Shown here piece by piece: positions 16,745 to 25,284 of a stretch of DNA of 64,000 nucleotides. Position numbers and translations under genes: made by a program. Source of the DNA: Pseudomonadota bacterium (GTDB lineage: Bacteria; Pseudomonadota; Alphaproteobacteria; Rhizobiales; Devosiaceae); contig JAEYTY010000042.1 in assembly GCA_023433775.1 (NCBI GenBank), positions 1 to 64,000 of the forward strand, read 5' to 3'. The stretch's first letter is position 1, and each line of letters begins with the position of its first letter. Below the pieces are notes generated by a model. It searched no databases. It was not told the origin of the DNA and saw nothing but the letters and a program-made list of their open reading frames with translations.

Positions 16745-17416
16745 TCAGATCTCCGGCACGGTGAGGTCGGCCACATCACCGGCAATCACCAGTTCCGCGC
16801 CCGTCATCGCCTGCAATTCGTCCACGCTCATGCCGGCCAGTTTTTCGCGCAGCACAAAGCGCTTGTTCTCGATGTCGATCACGGCAAGGCTGGTATAGAC
16901 GCGCGTCACGCAGCCCACGCCGGTCAGCGGCAGGGTGCAGCTTTTCACCAGCTTGGGTTTGCCGTCTTTGGTCACATGGTCGGTGATCACCGCCACCCGC
17001 TTTGCCCCATGCACCAGGTCCATCGCGCCGCCCACGGCGGGCACGCCTTTGGGGCCGGTTGACCAATTGGCGAGGTCGCCATTTTCAGCCACTTCATACG
17101 CGCCGAGAATTGCGACATCCAGGTGCCCGCCGCGCACCATGGCGAAGCTGTCGGCGTGGTGGAAAAAGGCTGCGCCGGGCTTCAGCGTGATCGCCTTCTT
17201 GCCGGCATTGATCAGGTCCCAGTCTTCCTCGCCTTCGGGCGGCGCCTCGCCAAAGTTCAGCACGCCGTTTTCGGTGTGGAATATGGCCTGCCGGCCCGGC
17301 GGCTGGAATTTGGCGACCATTTCGGGAAAGCCGATGCCGAGGTTCACATAGGCGCCGTCTTCAATGTCCTGCGCTGCGCGCCAGGCGATCTGGGCGTTGG
17401 AAAGTTTCGCGCTCAT
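16745..17416 (-). CDS. pcaJ: 3-oxoadipate CoA-transferase subunit B, PcaJ
   Basis: The beta subunit (223 residues) of the enzyme that moves CoA from succinyl-CoA to 3-oxoadipate. The catalytic glutamate lies in the motif HTENGVLNFG near residue 50. The glycine-rich NLGIGFPEMV near 26 and TGVGCVTRVYT near 165 are typical of family I CoA-transferase B subunits. Its start overlaps the end of pcaI by 4 bases. Confidence 0.92.
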   Translation of the reverse strand: MSAKLSNAQIAWRAAQDIEDGAYVNLGIGFPEMVAKFQPPGRQAIFHTENGVLNFGEAPPEGEEDWDLINAGKKAITLKPGAAFFHHADSFAMVRGGHLDVAILGAYEVAENGDLANWSTGPKGVPAVGGAMDLVHGAKRVAVITDHVTKDGKPKLVKSCTLPLTGVGCVTRVYTSLAVIDIENKRFVLREKLAGMSVDELQAMTGAELVIAGDVADLTVPEI

Positions 17417-18135
17417 GCGTATGCCACCCCTTCGCGCATCAGCGCTTCTTCCTGTTTTGCGTCGGCAATCTCGACCACGCGGTCGACGAAAATGCCGGGC
17501 GTGATCACCTGCTCGGGGTCAATGCCGCCGGGCTCAACAATCTTTGTCGCCTGCACGATGGTCACCTTGGCCGCAGCTGCCATCAGCGGCGAGAAATTGC
17601 GCGCCGCCTTGCGATAGGTGAGGTTGCCCATCGTGTCGGCCAGTTCGGCCTTGATCAGCGCCGCGTCGGCTTTCAGCCAGCGCTCCTGCACGTAATGCTT
17701 GCCGTCGAATTCGCCCACCGGCTTGCCTTTGGCCACATCGGTGCCGTAGCTCGCCGGCGTATAGAAGGCGGGGATGCCCGCGCCGCCAGCGCGGATGCGT
17801 TCGGCCAGCGTGCCCTGCGGCACCAGTTCGAGCCCGATTTCGCCCGCCTGGTATTTCTCGGTAAAGGCGCGCGGATCGGCCGAGCGCGGAAACGAGCAGA
17901 TCATCTTGGCCACCATGCCGGCGTCGATCATGGCGGCGATGCCAATGCGGCCATTGCCGGCATTATTGTTGATGACCACGAGGTTCTTCGGGCTGCCCGT
18001 CGCCTTGAAGCGGTCGATCAGCGCATGGATCAATTCGATTGGTGCGCCCGATCCGCCGAAACCGCCGATCATCAGGCTCATGCCATCCTCAATGCCCGCC
18101 ACCGCACTGGCGCGGTCCGCGACTGTCTTGTCCAT
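17413..18135 (-). CDS. pcaI: 3-oxoadipate CoA-transferase subunit A, PcaI
   Basis: The alpha subunit, 240 residues, with the CoA-binding glycine motif LMIGGFGGSGAPIELIHAL near residue 24. GIPAFYTPASYGT near 120 and NLTYRKAARNFSPLMAAAAK near 175 are typical of family I A subunits. ATG 18135 is preceded by AAAGGACA; an in-frame start six codons upstream is less likely. It is divergent from the IclR regulator, with a strong inverted repeat in the shared 132-base intergenic region. Confidence 0.92.
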   Translation of the reverse strand: MDKTVADRASAVAGIEDGMSLMIGGFGGSGAPIELIHALIDRFKATGSPKNLVVINNNAGNGRIGIAAMIDAGMVAKMICSFPRSADPRAFTEKYQAGEIGLELVPQGTLAERIRAGGAGIPAFYTPASYGTDVAKGKPVGEFDGKHYVQERWLKADAALIKAELADTMGNLTYRKAARNFSPLMAAAAKVTIVQATKIVEPGGIDPEQVITPGIFVDRVVEIADAKQEEALMREGVAYA

Positions 18136-18219
18136 CGCCCTGTCCTTTTCCACCGGCCCAATGTCCGGTTCTCGTCATTGCTCCGATTATGCGCCGCCAG
18201 CCTTTTCCTGCAACGCAAT

Positions 18220-18256
18220 TTGTGCGATATGCTGCATTTGTTGATATATCGCACAA
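18220..18256. promoter_or_regulatory. IclR-type operator between pcaI and its regulator
   Basis: An exact 11-bp inverted repeat, TTGTGCGATAT (18220-18230) and ATATCGCACAA (18246-18256), has a 15-base spacer. It lies 12 bases before the regulator start and 84 before pcaI, so one site could serve both directions. Confidence 0.8.
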
Positions 18257-18267
18257 TCGGGGCGGCG

Positions 18268-19029
18268 ATGAGCATAGCGGAACGCGACACGATGGGCGGG
18301 CTCGCCAAGGGCCTCTCTGTCATCGAGACCTTCACGCCCACGCGCCCGCGCCAGTCGATTGCCGAAGTCTCCGCCGCCTCGGGCCTTGACCGCGCCACGG
18401 CGCGCCGGTGTCTCCTCACCCTGGCCCATCTCGGCTATGCCGATTATGACGGCAAGTTTTTCACCCTCACGCCGCGCATCTTGCGGCTGGGCACGGCGTG
18501 TCTCGCCACCATGCCCCTGCCGCAAATGGTGCAGCCGCTGCTCGACAGTCTCTCCGATCAGCTCGGCGAAAGCTCTTCGGTTTCCATTCTCGATGGCGCC
18601 GAGATCGTCTATGTGGCCCGCGCCGCCCAGCGCAAGGTCATGTCTATCGCGCTCATGCCCGGCTCGCGCCTCCCCGCCTTCTGCACATCCATGGGCCGGG
18701 TCATGCTGGCCGCGCTGCCTGTGGCTGATGCCGAAGCGATCCTTTCGGCATCGCCCCTCACGCCGCGCACCGCCCTCACGAAAACCGACCCCGCCGCCAT
18801 CCTTGCCGAGCTGTCGAAAATCCGTAGCGAGGGCCACGCGCTGATTGATCAGGAGGTCGAACTCGGCCTGCGCTCCATCGCCGTGCCGCTGTTCAACGCC
18901 CATGGCCACACGATCGCCGCGCTCAATATCGGCGTCCCGGCCACGCAGGACAGCGTCGAAAGCCTCGTGCCGCTCTACCGCCCCGCCATGCTCGCCATCC
19001 AGGCCGAACTGCGCAAAGTGCTGCGGTAG
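18268..19029 (+). CDS. IclR-family regulator of pcaIJF, PcaR-like
   Basis: A 253-residue IclR protein. The N-terminal winged helix (LAKGLSVIETFTPTRPRQSIAEVSAASGLDRATARRCLLTL) matches PcaR/PcaU/PobR-type regulators, followed by the IclR effector domain from about residue 85 with its conserved VPLFNAHG and ALNIG elements. PcaR homologues respond to beta-ketoadipate or protocatechuate and activate pca genes; here the divergent pcaIJF promoter is the obvious target. ATG 18268 gives the normal N-terminus (MSIAERDTMGGLAKG). A long upstream extension of the frame is an artefact of the pcaI reverse strand. Confidence 0.9.
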   Translation: MSIAERDTMGGLAKGLSVIETFTPTRPRQSIAEVSAASGLDRATARRCLLTLAHLGYADYDGKFFTLTPRILRLGTACLATMPLPQMVQPLLDSLSDQLGESSSVSILDGAEIVYVARAAQRKVMSIALMPGSRLPAFCTSMGRVMLAALPVADAEAILSASPLTPRTALTKTDPAAILAELSKIRSEGHALIDQEVELGLRSIAVPLFNAHGHTIAALNIGVPATQDSVESLVPLYRPAMLAIQAELRKVLR

Positions 19030-19055
19030 GATACCTGCAGAAGCTGTTGTCCTGC

Positions 19056-19185
19056 CCTCCCTCCCCCTTGAGGGGAGGGTAGCGCCGCTCGGCCCAACGG
19101 GCCGTAGCAAAGCTGGGGTGGGGGTGGTTTTGTTCTCCTCTGATGGACCCCCACCCTCAATCCCTCCCCTCAAGGGGGAGGGAGG
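19056..19185. repeat. Intergenic palindromic repeat element
   Basis: A 24-base arm at 19056-19079 is perfectly inverted at 19162-19185, and a nested GGGGTGGGGGT/ACCCCCACCCT pair (about 19114-19155) extends the stem. The 213-base gap between the IclR and AraC genes consists mainly of this element. Very similar CT/GA-rich palindromes are scattered in many Hyphomicrobiales genomes; I recognise the style but cannot name the family. It may also act as a terminator for both convergent genes. Confidence 0.8.
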
Positions 19186-19242
19186 CAAAAGAGCCGCAAG
19201 TCCGATAAGAGAACCCTGTCTTCAAGCGAGCGTGGCGCAACC

Positions 19243-20082
19243 TCACTCTACCCGCATCTTCTCGCGAAACCGCCCCGGCGGCTCCCCCAGCATACGCGTC
19301 ACAAACCGGGTGAAATAGGCCGGGTCCTCATAGCCGAGCTCCGCGCCAATCTCCTTGATGGTCAGCGTCGAAAACAGCAATTGTCGCCGCGCCTCGAGCG
19401 CTATCCGCCGCTCGATCACCTCCAGCGCCGAGGCGCCCAGCACGTCCCGGCATATCCGGTTGAGATGGGTCGGACTGATGGCGAGTTCTGCTGCATAGTC
19501 AGCAATGCGCCGTGTGTCGCGGAACTTCTTGTCGACCAGAAAACGAAACGCCTTGGCGTGCAATTGCGCCCGGTTGGCGCGATGCCCCTCGACCACGGGC
19601 TGGCTGCGCGCCCGGTGCAGCGCCACCACCAGCAGCATGATCAGCGCGCGCATGGCCACGTCGTGCCGCCCGCCCGGCCGGTCCGCCTCCTCGATCAGCC
19701 GGTCGATTGCCTCGCCCACCGCAAAGCTCTCGGCGCTGATAACCCCGGCAGGGGGCTTCTCAATACCGGTTGCCAGAATATCGCGCTCCAGCAGTGTCAG
19801 CACCACGCCCTCGACATTGTCGCTGAAGGCATAGCTGTGAACGCTGAGCGCCGGCACCACGACCACACCCTGATGGCGAAGATCGAACTGCTGGTCATCG
19901 ATCCGCACCCCGGCCCAGCCGCCGGTCAGGTGCAGCACCTGAAAGAACTGTTCATGCCGGTGCGGCGCGATGCGGTATTCATGCAGGCGGCTGCGCGACT
20001 GGATGGTCTCCCAATGCAGCCATTCGTGCTCGCGCTCGGTTTCAGCCTCTCCATAGAGGGCGTAGGTGGGGATCGAGTTCAT
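19243..20082 (-). CDS. pobR: AraC-family regulator of pobA, PobR-like
   Basis: A 279-residue AraC/XylS regulator. The N-terminal cupin part (HRHEQFFQVLHLTGG near residue 45) binds the effector. The C-terminal double helix-turn-helix (ADYAAELAISPTHLNRICRDVLG near 198, and IKEIGAELGYEDPAYFTRFVTRMLGEPPGRFR near 243) binds DNA. Divergence from pobA and the opening MNSIPTYALYGE fit PobR of alphaproteobacteria, which activates pobA in the presence of 4-hydroxybenzoate. ATG 20082 is chosen on family length; an in-frame ATG at 20118 is possible, and neither has a clear ribosome-binding site. Confidence 0.88.
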   Translation of the reverse strand: MNSIPTYALYGEAETEREHEWLHWETIQSRSRLHEYRIAPHRHEQFFQVLHLTGGWAGVRIDDQQFDLRHQGVVVVPALSVHSYAFSDNVEGVVLTLLERDILATGIEKPPAGVISAESFAVGEAIDRLIEEADRPGGRHDVAMRALIMLLVVALHRARSQPVVEGHRANRAQLHAKAFRFLVDKKFRDTRRIADYAAELAISPTHLNRICRDVLGASALEVIERRIALEARRQLLFSTLTIKEIGAELGYEDPAYFTRFVTRMLGEPPGRFREKMRVE

Positions 20083-20091
20083 GGTCGGATA

Positions 20092-20107
20092 GTGCAAGTC
20101 TATGCAC
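20092..20107. promoter_or_regulatory. Candidate PobR site in the pobR-pobA gap
   Basis: A short inverted repeat GTGCA-AGTCTA-TGCAC lies in the 93-base divergent gap, with a further GTGCA at about 20135-20139. AraC-type proteins usually bind paired half-sites, so this is only suggestive. Confidence 0.4.
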
Positions 20108-20175
20108 CGCCTGTCCATTCACCAATTCGCCTGAGCGTGCATCCTGATGCTAACGCGAGGGGAAGAAACAACAAC

Positions 20176-21333
20176 ATGCGCACACAAATTGTCATTATCG
20201 GTGCAGGTCCGTCGGGACTTATGCTGGGCGCGCTGCTCGAACAGGCGGGCGTAGATGCCATCATTGTCGAGCGCAAAAGTGCCGATTATGTGCTGGGGCG
20301 GATCAGGGCAGGCGTGCTCGAACAGGGCTCGGTGGATCTGCTGGATCAGGTGGGTGCGGGCCAGCGAATGCACGCCGAGGGTCTCGTCCATGACGGCTTT
20401 GAAATGAGCTTTGATGGCGACAGCCAACGCATTGATTTCAAAAAGCTTATCGGCAAATATGTGATGGTCTATGGGCAGACTGAAGTCACCCGGGACCTGA
20501 TGGCCATCCGTAAAGGCACTACCATTTACGAGACCGATGACGTCGCCCTCCACGACTTGGATGGCGCGCCCTATGTCACCTATTCCAAGGATGGCGCGAC
20601 CCATCGCATCGACTGCGATTTCATCGCCGGCTGCGATGGCTATCACGGCGTCAGCCGCGCCAGCGTTCCCGCCAGCGCCATTGCCACCTTCGAGCGCGTC
20701 TATCCCTTTGGCTGGCTTGGTATTCTGGTCGACAAGCCCCCGGTGTCCGATGAGCTGATCTATGCCCATCACGAGCGCGGTTTTGCCCTCTGCTCCCAGC
20801 GTTCGCCAACGCGCAGCCGCTATTATGTGCAGGTGCCAACCGACGAAAAAGTCGAGAACTGGTCGGATGATGCCTTCTGGGATGAGCTGCGCCGCCGCCT
20901 CAGCCCTGAAGTGGCGGAGCGGATGCAGACCGGCCCTTCCATTGAAAAATCCATCGCGCCCCTGCGCAGTTTCGTGGCCGAACCGCTGCGCTTTGGCAAA
21001 CTTTTCCTCGCTGGCGACGCAGCCCATATAGTGCCGCCCACCGGGGCCAAGGGGCTCAATCTGGCTCTCAGCGATGTCGCGGCCCTGGCCGACGCGTTCA
21101 TTGAGGCGCTGGTGGAAAAATCGGATGCGGGAATAGGTGCCTATTCGTCAAAGGTCCTGCAGCGCATCTGGAAGGCGGAGCGGTTCAGCTGGTGGATGAC
21201 CAGCCTACTGCACACCTTCCCGGATAATGGGGCTTTTGGCCGTCGCATCCAGCGGGCCGAGTTCGATTATCTGGCCTCGTCGCTCGCCGCGCAGCAGAGC
21301 CTGGCGGAAAACTACACCGGCCTGCCGTACTGA
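20176..21333 (+). CDS. pobA: 4-hydroxybenzoate 3-monooxygenase PobA
   Basis: The flavin monooxygenase that turns 4-hydroxybenzoate into protocatechuate with NAD(P)H and oxygen. The 385-residue protein has the FAD dinucleotide motif IIGAGPSGLMLGALL near residue 6, the group A DG motif CDGYHGVSR near 155, and GDAAHIVPPTGAKGLNLALSD near 282. Length and conserved VLGRIRAGVLEQGSVDLL near 36 match PobA. The start is preceded by GAGGGGAAG (about 20157-20165). Divergent from pobR, and next to the hydroxycinnamate operon whose product from p-coumarate would be its substrate. Confidence 0.95.
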   Translation: MRTQIVIIGAGPSGLMLGALLEQAGVDAIIVERKSADYVLGRIRAGVLEQGSVDLLDQVGAGQRMHAEGLVHDGFEMSFDGDSQRIDFKKLIGKYVMVYGQTEVTRDLMAIRKGTTIYETDDVALHDLDGAPYVTYSKDGATHRIDCDFIAGCDGYHGVSRASVPASAIATFERVYPFGWLGILVDKPPVSDELIYAHHERGFALCSQRSPTRSRYYVQVPTDEKVENWSDDAFWDELRRRLSPEVAERMQTGPSIEKSIAPLRSFVAEPLRFGKLFLAGDAAHIVPPTGAKGLNLALSDVAALADAFIEALVEKSDAGIGAYSSKVLQRIWKAERFSWWMTSLLHTFPDNGAFGRRIQRAEFDYLASSLAAQQSLAENYTGLPY

Positions 21334-21370
21334 ACGGAGGGGTGGCTTTCCCGCGAATGCCTCTTGCCAA

Positions 21371-21401
21371 CCAATTTAGTTATGTTGCATAACATTATTG
21401 G
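21371..21401. promoter_or_regulatory. Operator and promoter ahead of the hydroxycinnamate operon
   Basis: A 31-base symmetric site with core GTTATG-TTG-CATAAC (21379-21393) and outer arms CCAA/TTGG. A -35-like TTGCCA (21365-21370) and a -10-like CATAAC 17 bases later place the core on the promoter. The same core, GTTATA-TTT-GATAAC, occurs at 27105-27119 ahead of the MarR gene, so that MarR protein is the likely ligand. Confidence 0.8.
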
Positions 21402-21416
21402 TTGAGGAGAAACCCC

Positions 21417-23276
21417 ATGAACTCTCAGGCGACGCCAATTCGCGCCGTAAGGCTCGGGCATATGGTGGCCGAGGCCGAACGCCGTGCGGACGGCTCGGTG
21501 CTTGTCCGCTCCAGCGAAACACTTGGTCCCTATCCACGCTCCATCGTTGACGCGCTGGCCGATTGGGCCAATCGCACGCCCGACGCCATGCTGATTGCTG
21601 ATCGCGAAGGCGATGGCTGGCGCAAGATGAGCTTCCGCGACGTGCTGGACAGTCTGCCGCCGCTGGCGCAAGCCCTTCTCGATGCTGGTCTTTCTCCAGA
21701 AAAGCCGCTCATCATCATTTCCGGCAACGAGATCGAGCATCTGCTGCTCGGCCTTGCCGCGATCTGGGTCGGCATTCCCTATTCTCCGATTTCGCCGGCC
21801 TATTCGCTGGTCTCGACCGATTTCGGCAAGCTCAAGCATATCGCCAAATTGCTGACCCCCGGCATGGTCTATGCCAGCGATGGCGCCAAATTCGCGCCGG
21901 CCATCAAGGCCGCGCTGGGCGATGATATTCCGCTGATCGTGCGGACAAATCCGCCCGAAGGCCGCCAGGCGCACCTCTTTTCCGACCTGCTCAAAACCCA
22001 TGTGACAGCCGCTGTTGCGCAGGCTCACGCCGCCATCACGCCGGATACGATTGCCAAGGTGCTGTTCACTTCCGGCTCTACCGGCCTGCCCAAGGGCGTC
22101 ATCACCACCAACAGGATGATGACCTGCAATCAGGAAATGATCCGCACCGCTTTGGCCTTCGTGCAGGACGAGCCGCCGGTTCTGCTCGACTGGATGCCGT
22201 GGAACCACGTTGCCGGCGGCAGCCACAATACCGGCATGGCCATCTATAATGGCGGCAGCTTCTATATCGATGATGGCCAGCCGACCCCGGCGCGTTTCGG
22301 GCGCACGCTTGAGAACCTCAAGCATGTACAGCCGACCTTTTTCACCAATGTGCCAAAGGCTTATGAGTTTCTCGTCGCCGCATTTGACGAGCATCCCGAA
22401 GCGCGGCGCAATCTGTTCGCGCGCCTCAAGCTGCTGCAATATGCCGGTGCGGGCCTCAGCCAGCACGTCTTTGACGGCCTCGACCGCGCCGCCCGCGCCG
22501 AAACCGGCGAGCGGGTGATGATCATCACCGGCTATGGATCGACCGAGACGGCGCCCTTTGCCTTCACCACCACCTGGGCGGTGGAAGAGGCCGGCCATAT
22601 CGGCCTGCCCGCAGCGGGAATGGAAGTGAAGCTGGTACCCGATGGCGACAAAACCGAACTACGCATGAAGGGTCCCAATATCACGCCCGGCTATTGGCGC
22701 GATGAAGAGAAGACCAAAGAAGCCTTTGACGAGGAAGGGTTTTATCGCATCGGCGATGCTGTCCGCTTTGCCGATCCAAACGACCTCTCCAAGGGCTTTG
22801 TCTTCGATGGCCGGGTCAGCGAGGACTTCAAGCTCTCGACCGGCACCTGGGTGAATTTCGCCGCCGTTCGCTCCGCCGTTATTGGCGCCTGCGCGCCGCT
22901 CATCCGCGATGTCGTGCTGACCGGGCTCGACCGCAATTTCATCGGGGCGATGATTTTTCCTGATCTGGAAGCCTGCGCCCGCCATGCCGGCCTGCCCTCG
23001 GGCAGTGACGCGGAAACGCTTGTCGCCCACCCGGCGGTGCGGCAGAAATTTGCCGATAGCCTTGCTGCGCTGGCGCAAAAGGCCACCGGCAGTTCGAACC
23101 ATGTGGCTCGCGCGCTGGTCATGACCACCCCGCCGGACATCGACAAGGGCGAGGTCACCGACAAAGGCTCGATCAACCAACGCGCCGTGCGCGCCGCGCG
23201 CCCCGAACTGGTCGAGGCCATTTACGCCGAACCCGTCGCCGCTAACGTCATGGATCTGCCGAGGAATTCGAAATGA
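21417..23276 (+). CDS. Hydroxycinnamoyl (feruloyl/p-coumaroyl)-CoA synthetase
   Basis: A 619-residue member of the ANL superfamily that activates an aromatic acid with ATP and CoA. It has the phosphate loop LFTSGSTGLPKGV near residue 217, YGSTETAPFAF near 372, the hinge region GRVSEDFKLSTGTW near 470 and the C-terminal lysine motif DKGSINQRAV near 585. The sequence style (RAVRLG, SSETLGPYPRSIVDALADWA) is that of feruloyl-CoA synthetases. ATG 21417 has GAGGAGA at 21404-21410. It is the first gene of a run of five, all in the same direction and with small gaps or overlaps. Preference among ferulate, p-coumarate and caffeate cannot be read from the sequence. Confidence 0.88.
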   Translation: MNSQATPIRAVRLGHMVAEAERRADGSVLVRSSETLGPYPRSIVDALADWANRTPDAMLIADREGDGWRKMSFRDVLDSLPPLAQALLDAGLSPEKPLIIISGNEIEHLLLGLAAIWVGIPYSPISPAYSLVSTDFGKLKHIAKLLTPGMVYASDGAKFAPAIKAALGDDIPLIVRTNPPEGRQAHLFSDLLKTHVTAAVAQAHAAITPDTIAKVLFTSGSTGLPKGVITTNRMMTCNQEMIRTALAFVQDEPPVLLDWMPWNHVAGGSHNTGMAIYNGGSFYIDDGQPTPARFGRTLENLKHVQPTFFTNVPKAYEFLVAAFDEHPEARRNLFARLKLLQYAGAGLSQHVFDGLDRAARAETGERVMIITGYGSTETAPFAFTTTWAVEEAGHIGLPAAGMEVKLVPDGDKTELRMKGPNITPGYWRDEEKTKEAFDEEGFYRIGDAVRFADPNDLSKGFVFDGRVSEDFKLSTGTWVNFAAVRSAVIGACAPLIRDVVLTGLDRNFIGAMIFPDLEACARHAGLPSGSDAETLVAHPAVRQKFADSLAALAQKATGSSNHVARALVMTTPPDIDKGEVTDKGSINQRAVRAARPELVEAIYAEPVAANVMDLPRNSK

Positions 23277-24514
23277 GCAAAGCCCTTCGCCTGACCTTTG
23301 ACGACGCCTGGTTGCTGGGCGGCGCGCGCACGCCATTCGTGGATTATCGCGGCGCGCTGGCCGAGATTTCGCCCATCGATCTCGGGATCAAGGCGGCCCG
23401 CGCCGCCGTCGCCCGTACGGGCGTGAACCCCGCTGATATCGGAACCACCGTTGCCGGCTCCATGGCACAGGCCTCGTTCGACGCCTATGTCACCCCGCGC
23501 CATATCGGGCTTTATGCCGGCGCGTCGGTTGAAGCCCCGGCGCATCTGGTGCAGCGCATTTGCGGCACCGGCATCGAAGTCATCGCCCAGGCCGCCGATG
23601 CCGTCGCGCTGGGCCGAGTCGATCTGGCTCTGGGCGCTGGCGCCGAGTCGATGAGCCGCAATCCGATTGCCGCCTATACGCACCGCAATGGCTTTGCCAT
23701 GGGCAAGGTGGAGTTCAAGGATTTCCTCTGGGAAGCGCTTTACGATCCAGCCGCCTGTGTGAACATGGGCGACACGGCGGAGAACCTCGCCAAGCAATAT
23801 GGAATCGGCCGCGAGCGCGTCGACCGTTACGCCGAACGCAGCTTTAACCGGGCCATCGCCGCCCGCGATGCCGGTCTTCTGGCCGAAGAAATCGTGCCGG
23901 TAATCAGCGAATTTTTCGAGATCGAGGGCCTCGAAACTCGCGGCATCAAGCTGCCGCGTGGCGTCGAGTCAGTCGATACCGATAGCCATATCCGTCCCTC
24001 GCCGTATGAAATTCTCGCCAAGCTTCGCCCCGCCTTTGGCGGCGTGCAGACCGGCGGCAATTCCTCGGCCATTGTCGATGGGGCAGGCGCCGTTCTCGTC
24101 GCCTCTTCCGCCTATGCCAAGGCCAATGGCCATAAGCCGCTGGCCCGCATTCTGGCCAGCGCCGCCGTTGGCGTGCCGCCCCATATCATGGGCATCGGTC
24201 CCGCGCCGGCCATCCGCGCCGTGCTCGAAACGTCCGGCCTGACGCTCGACCAGATCGACCGTATCGAAATCAACGAAGCCTTTGGCGCGCAGGTCCTCGC
24301 CTGCGTCGAAGAGCTTGGCCTCGATGAAAGCAAGCTCAACGTCAATGGCGGCGCCATTGCCATCGGCCACCCGCTTGGCACCACTGGCATTCGCCTGTCA
24401 TTGACCCTGGCCAATGAACTCAAGCGCTCGGGCAAGCGCTATGGCATCGCCTCGGCCTGTATCGGTGGCGGGCAGGGCATTGCCCTGCTGCTCGAAAACA
24501 CCGAGGCGGCATAA
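23273..24514 (+). CDS. Thiolase of the hydroxycinnamate operon
   Basis: A 413-residue thiolase that overlaps the synthetase gene by 4 bases. The active-site cysteine is in VQRICGTGIEVI near residue 98, the histidine in NGGAIAIGHPLGTTG near 362, and the second cysteine in SACIGGGQGIALL near 397. In a beta-oxidative route it would cleave 4-hydroxybenzoyl-acetyl-CoA (or its methoxy form) to acetyl-CoA and the aromatic acyl-CoA. It is clearly distinct from PcaF at 15538, so the window has two thiolases with different contexts. Confidence 0.88.
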   Translation: MSKALRLTFDDAWLLGGARTPFVDYRGALAEISPIDLGIKAARAAVARTGVNPADIGTTVAGSMAQASFDAYVTPRHIGLYAGASVEAPAHLVQRICGTGIEVIAQAADAVALGRVDLALGAGAESMSRNPIAAYTHRNGFAMGKVEFKDFLWEALYDPAACVNMGDTAENLAKQYGIGRERVDRYAERSFNRAIAARDAGLLAEEIVPVISEFFEIEGLETRGIKLPRGVESVDTDSHIRPSPYEILAKLRPAFGGVQTGGNSSAIVDGAGAVLVASSAYAKANGHKPLARILASAAVGVPPHIMGIGPAPAIRAVLETSGLTLDQIDRIEINEAFGAQVLACVEELGLDESKLNVNGGAIAIGHPLGTTGIRLSLTLANELKRSGKRYGIASACIGGGQGIALLLENTEAA

Positions 24515-25275
24515 TGGATATCGAGGGCAAGACAGCCTTTATCACCGGCGGCGCGTCCGGCCTTGGCGCAGCCACGGCGCGAGCTCTCGCCGCCATGGGT
24601 GCGCGTGTCGGCATTTTTGATCGTGACGCAGGCAAGGGCGAAGCTGTCGCCGCCGAACTTGGCGGCCAGTTTTTCGCCGTCGATGTTTCCGATTCCGCGA
24701 GCGCAGAAACGGCAATCAATTCGGCCATCGCCGCTCTCGGCACACCATCGGTTCTGGTCAATTGCGCTGGCATTGGCGGCGCGTCCCGCATTGTCGGACG
24801 CGACGGCCCCATGCCGCTCGATGCCTTTGAAAAAGTCATCAAGGTCAATCTGGTCGGCAGCTTCAACATGATGCGCCTTTGCGCCCATGCCATGTCGCTG
24901 GGCGAGGCCGACGCCAATGGCCAGCGCGGCGTCATCATCTCCACCGCCTCCGTTGCCGCCTATGAAGGCCAGATCGGCCAGGCCGCCTATGCCGCATCCA
25001 AGGGCGGCATTGTGGCGCTGACGCTGCCCGCAGCCCGCGAATTTTCCCGTTTTGGCATTCGTGTCCTGACCATTGCGCCGGGCCTGTTTCTCACGCCCCT
25101 GCTGGCCGAACTTCCCGAGGAAGCGCAGGCTGGCCTGGCCTCTTCCATCCCCAATCCGGCCCGTCTCGGCAAGCCCGAGGAATTTGCCGCTCTGGTGCGC
25201 TCCATGGTCGAGAACGATTATCTCAATGGCGAAGTGGTGCGCCTCGATGGCGCGCTGCGGATGCAGCCGAAGTAA
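24514..25275 (+). CDS. SDR 3-hydroxyacyl-CoA dehydrogenase
   Basis: A 253-residue short-chain dehydrogenase with the cofactor motif TGGASGLG near residue 11, an aspartate at the end of beta-2 (GIFDRD), which points to NAD, the NAG motif variant NCAGIGG near 85 and the catalytic serine and YAASK near 155-170. It resembles the type II (HSD10-like) 3-hydroxyacyl-CoA dehydrogenases. It would oxidise the beta-hydroxy intermediate made by the crotonase. Its start overlaps the thiolase stop by one base (TAATG). Confidence 0.87.
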   Translation: MDIEGKTAFITGGASGLGAATARALAAMGARVGIFDRDAGKGEAVAAELGGQFFAVDVSDSASAETAINSAIAALGTPSVLVNCAGIGGASRIVGRDGPMPLDAFEKVIKVNLVGSFNMMRLCAHAMSLGEADANGQRGVIISTASVAAYEGQIGQAAYAASKGGIVALTLPAAREFSRFGIRVLTIAPGLFLTPLLAELPEEAQAGLASSIPNPARLGKPEEFAALVRSMVENDYLNGEVVRLDGALRMQPK

Positions 25276-25284
25276 GGACCCGAC

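Noticed and set aside
17695..18267. N-terminal extension of the IclR gene
   Set aside because: It overlaps pcaI and the shared promoter region; the IclR family starts at about ATG 18268.
19381..20175. Long N-terminal extension of PobA opposite pobR
   Set aside because: PobA starts at 20176 with the FAD motif at the usual distance; the extension is the reverse strand of pobR.
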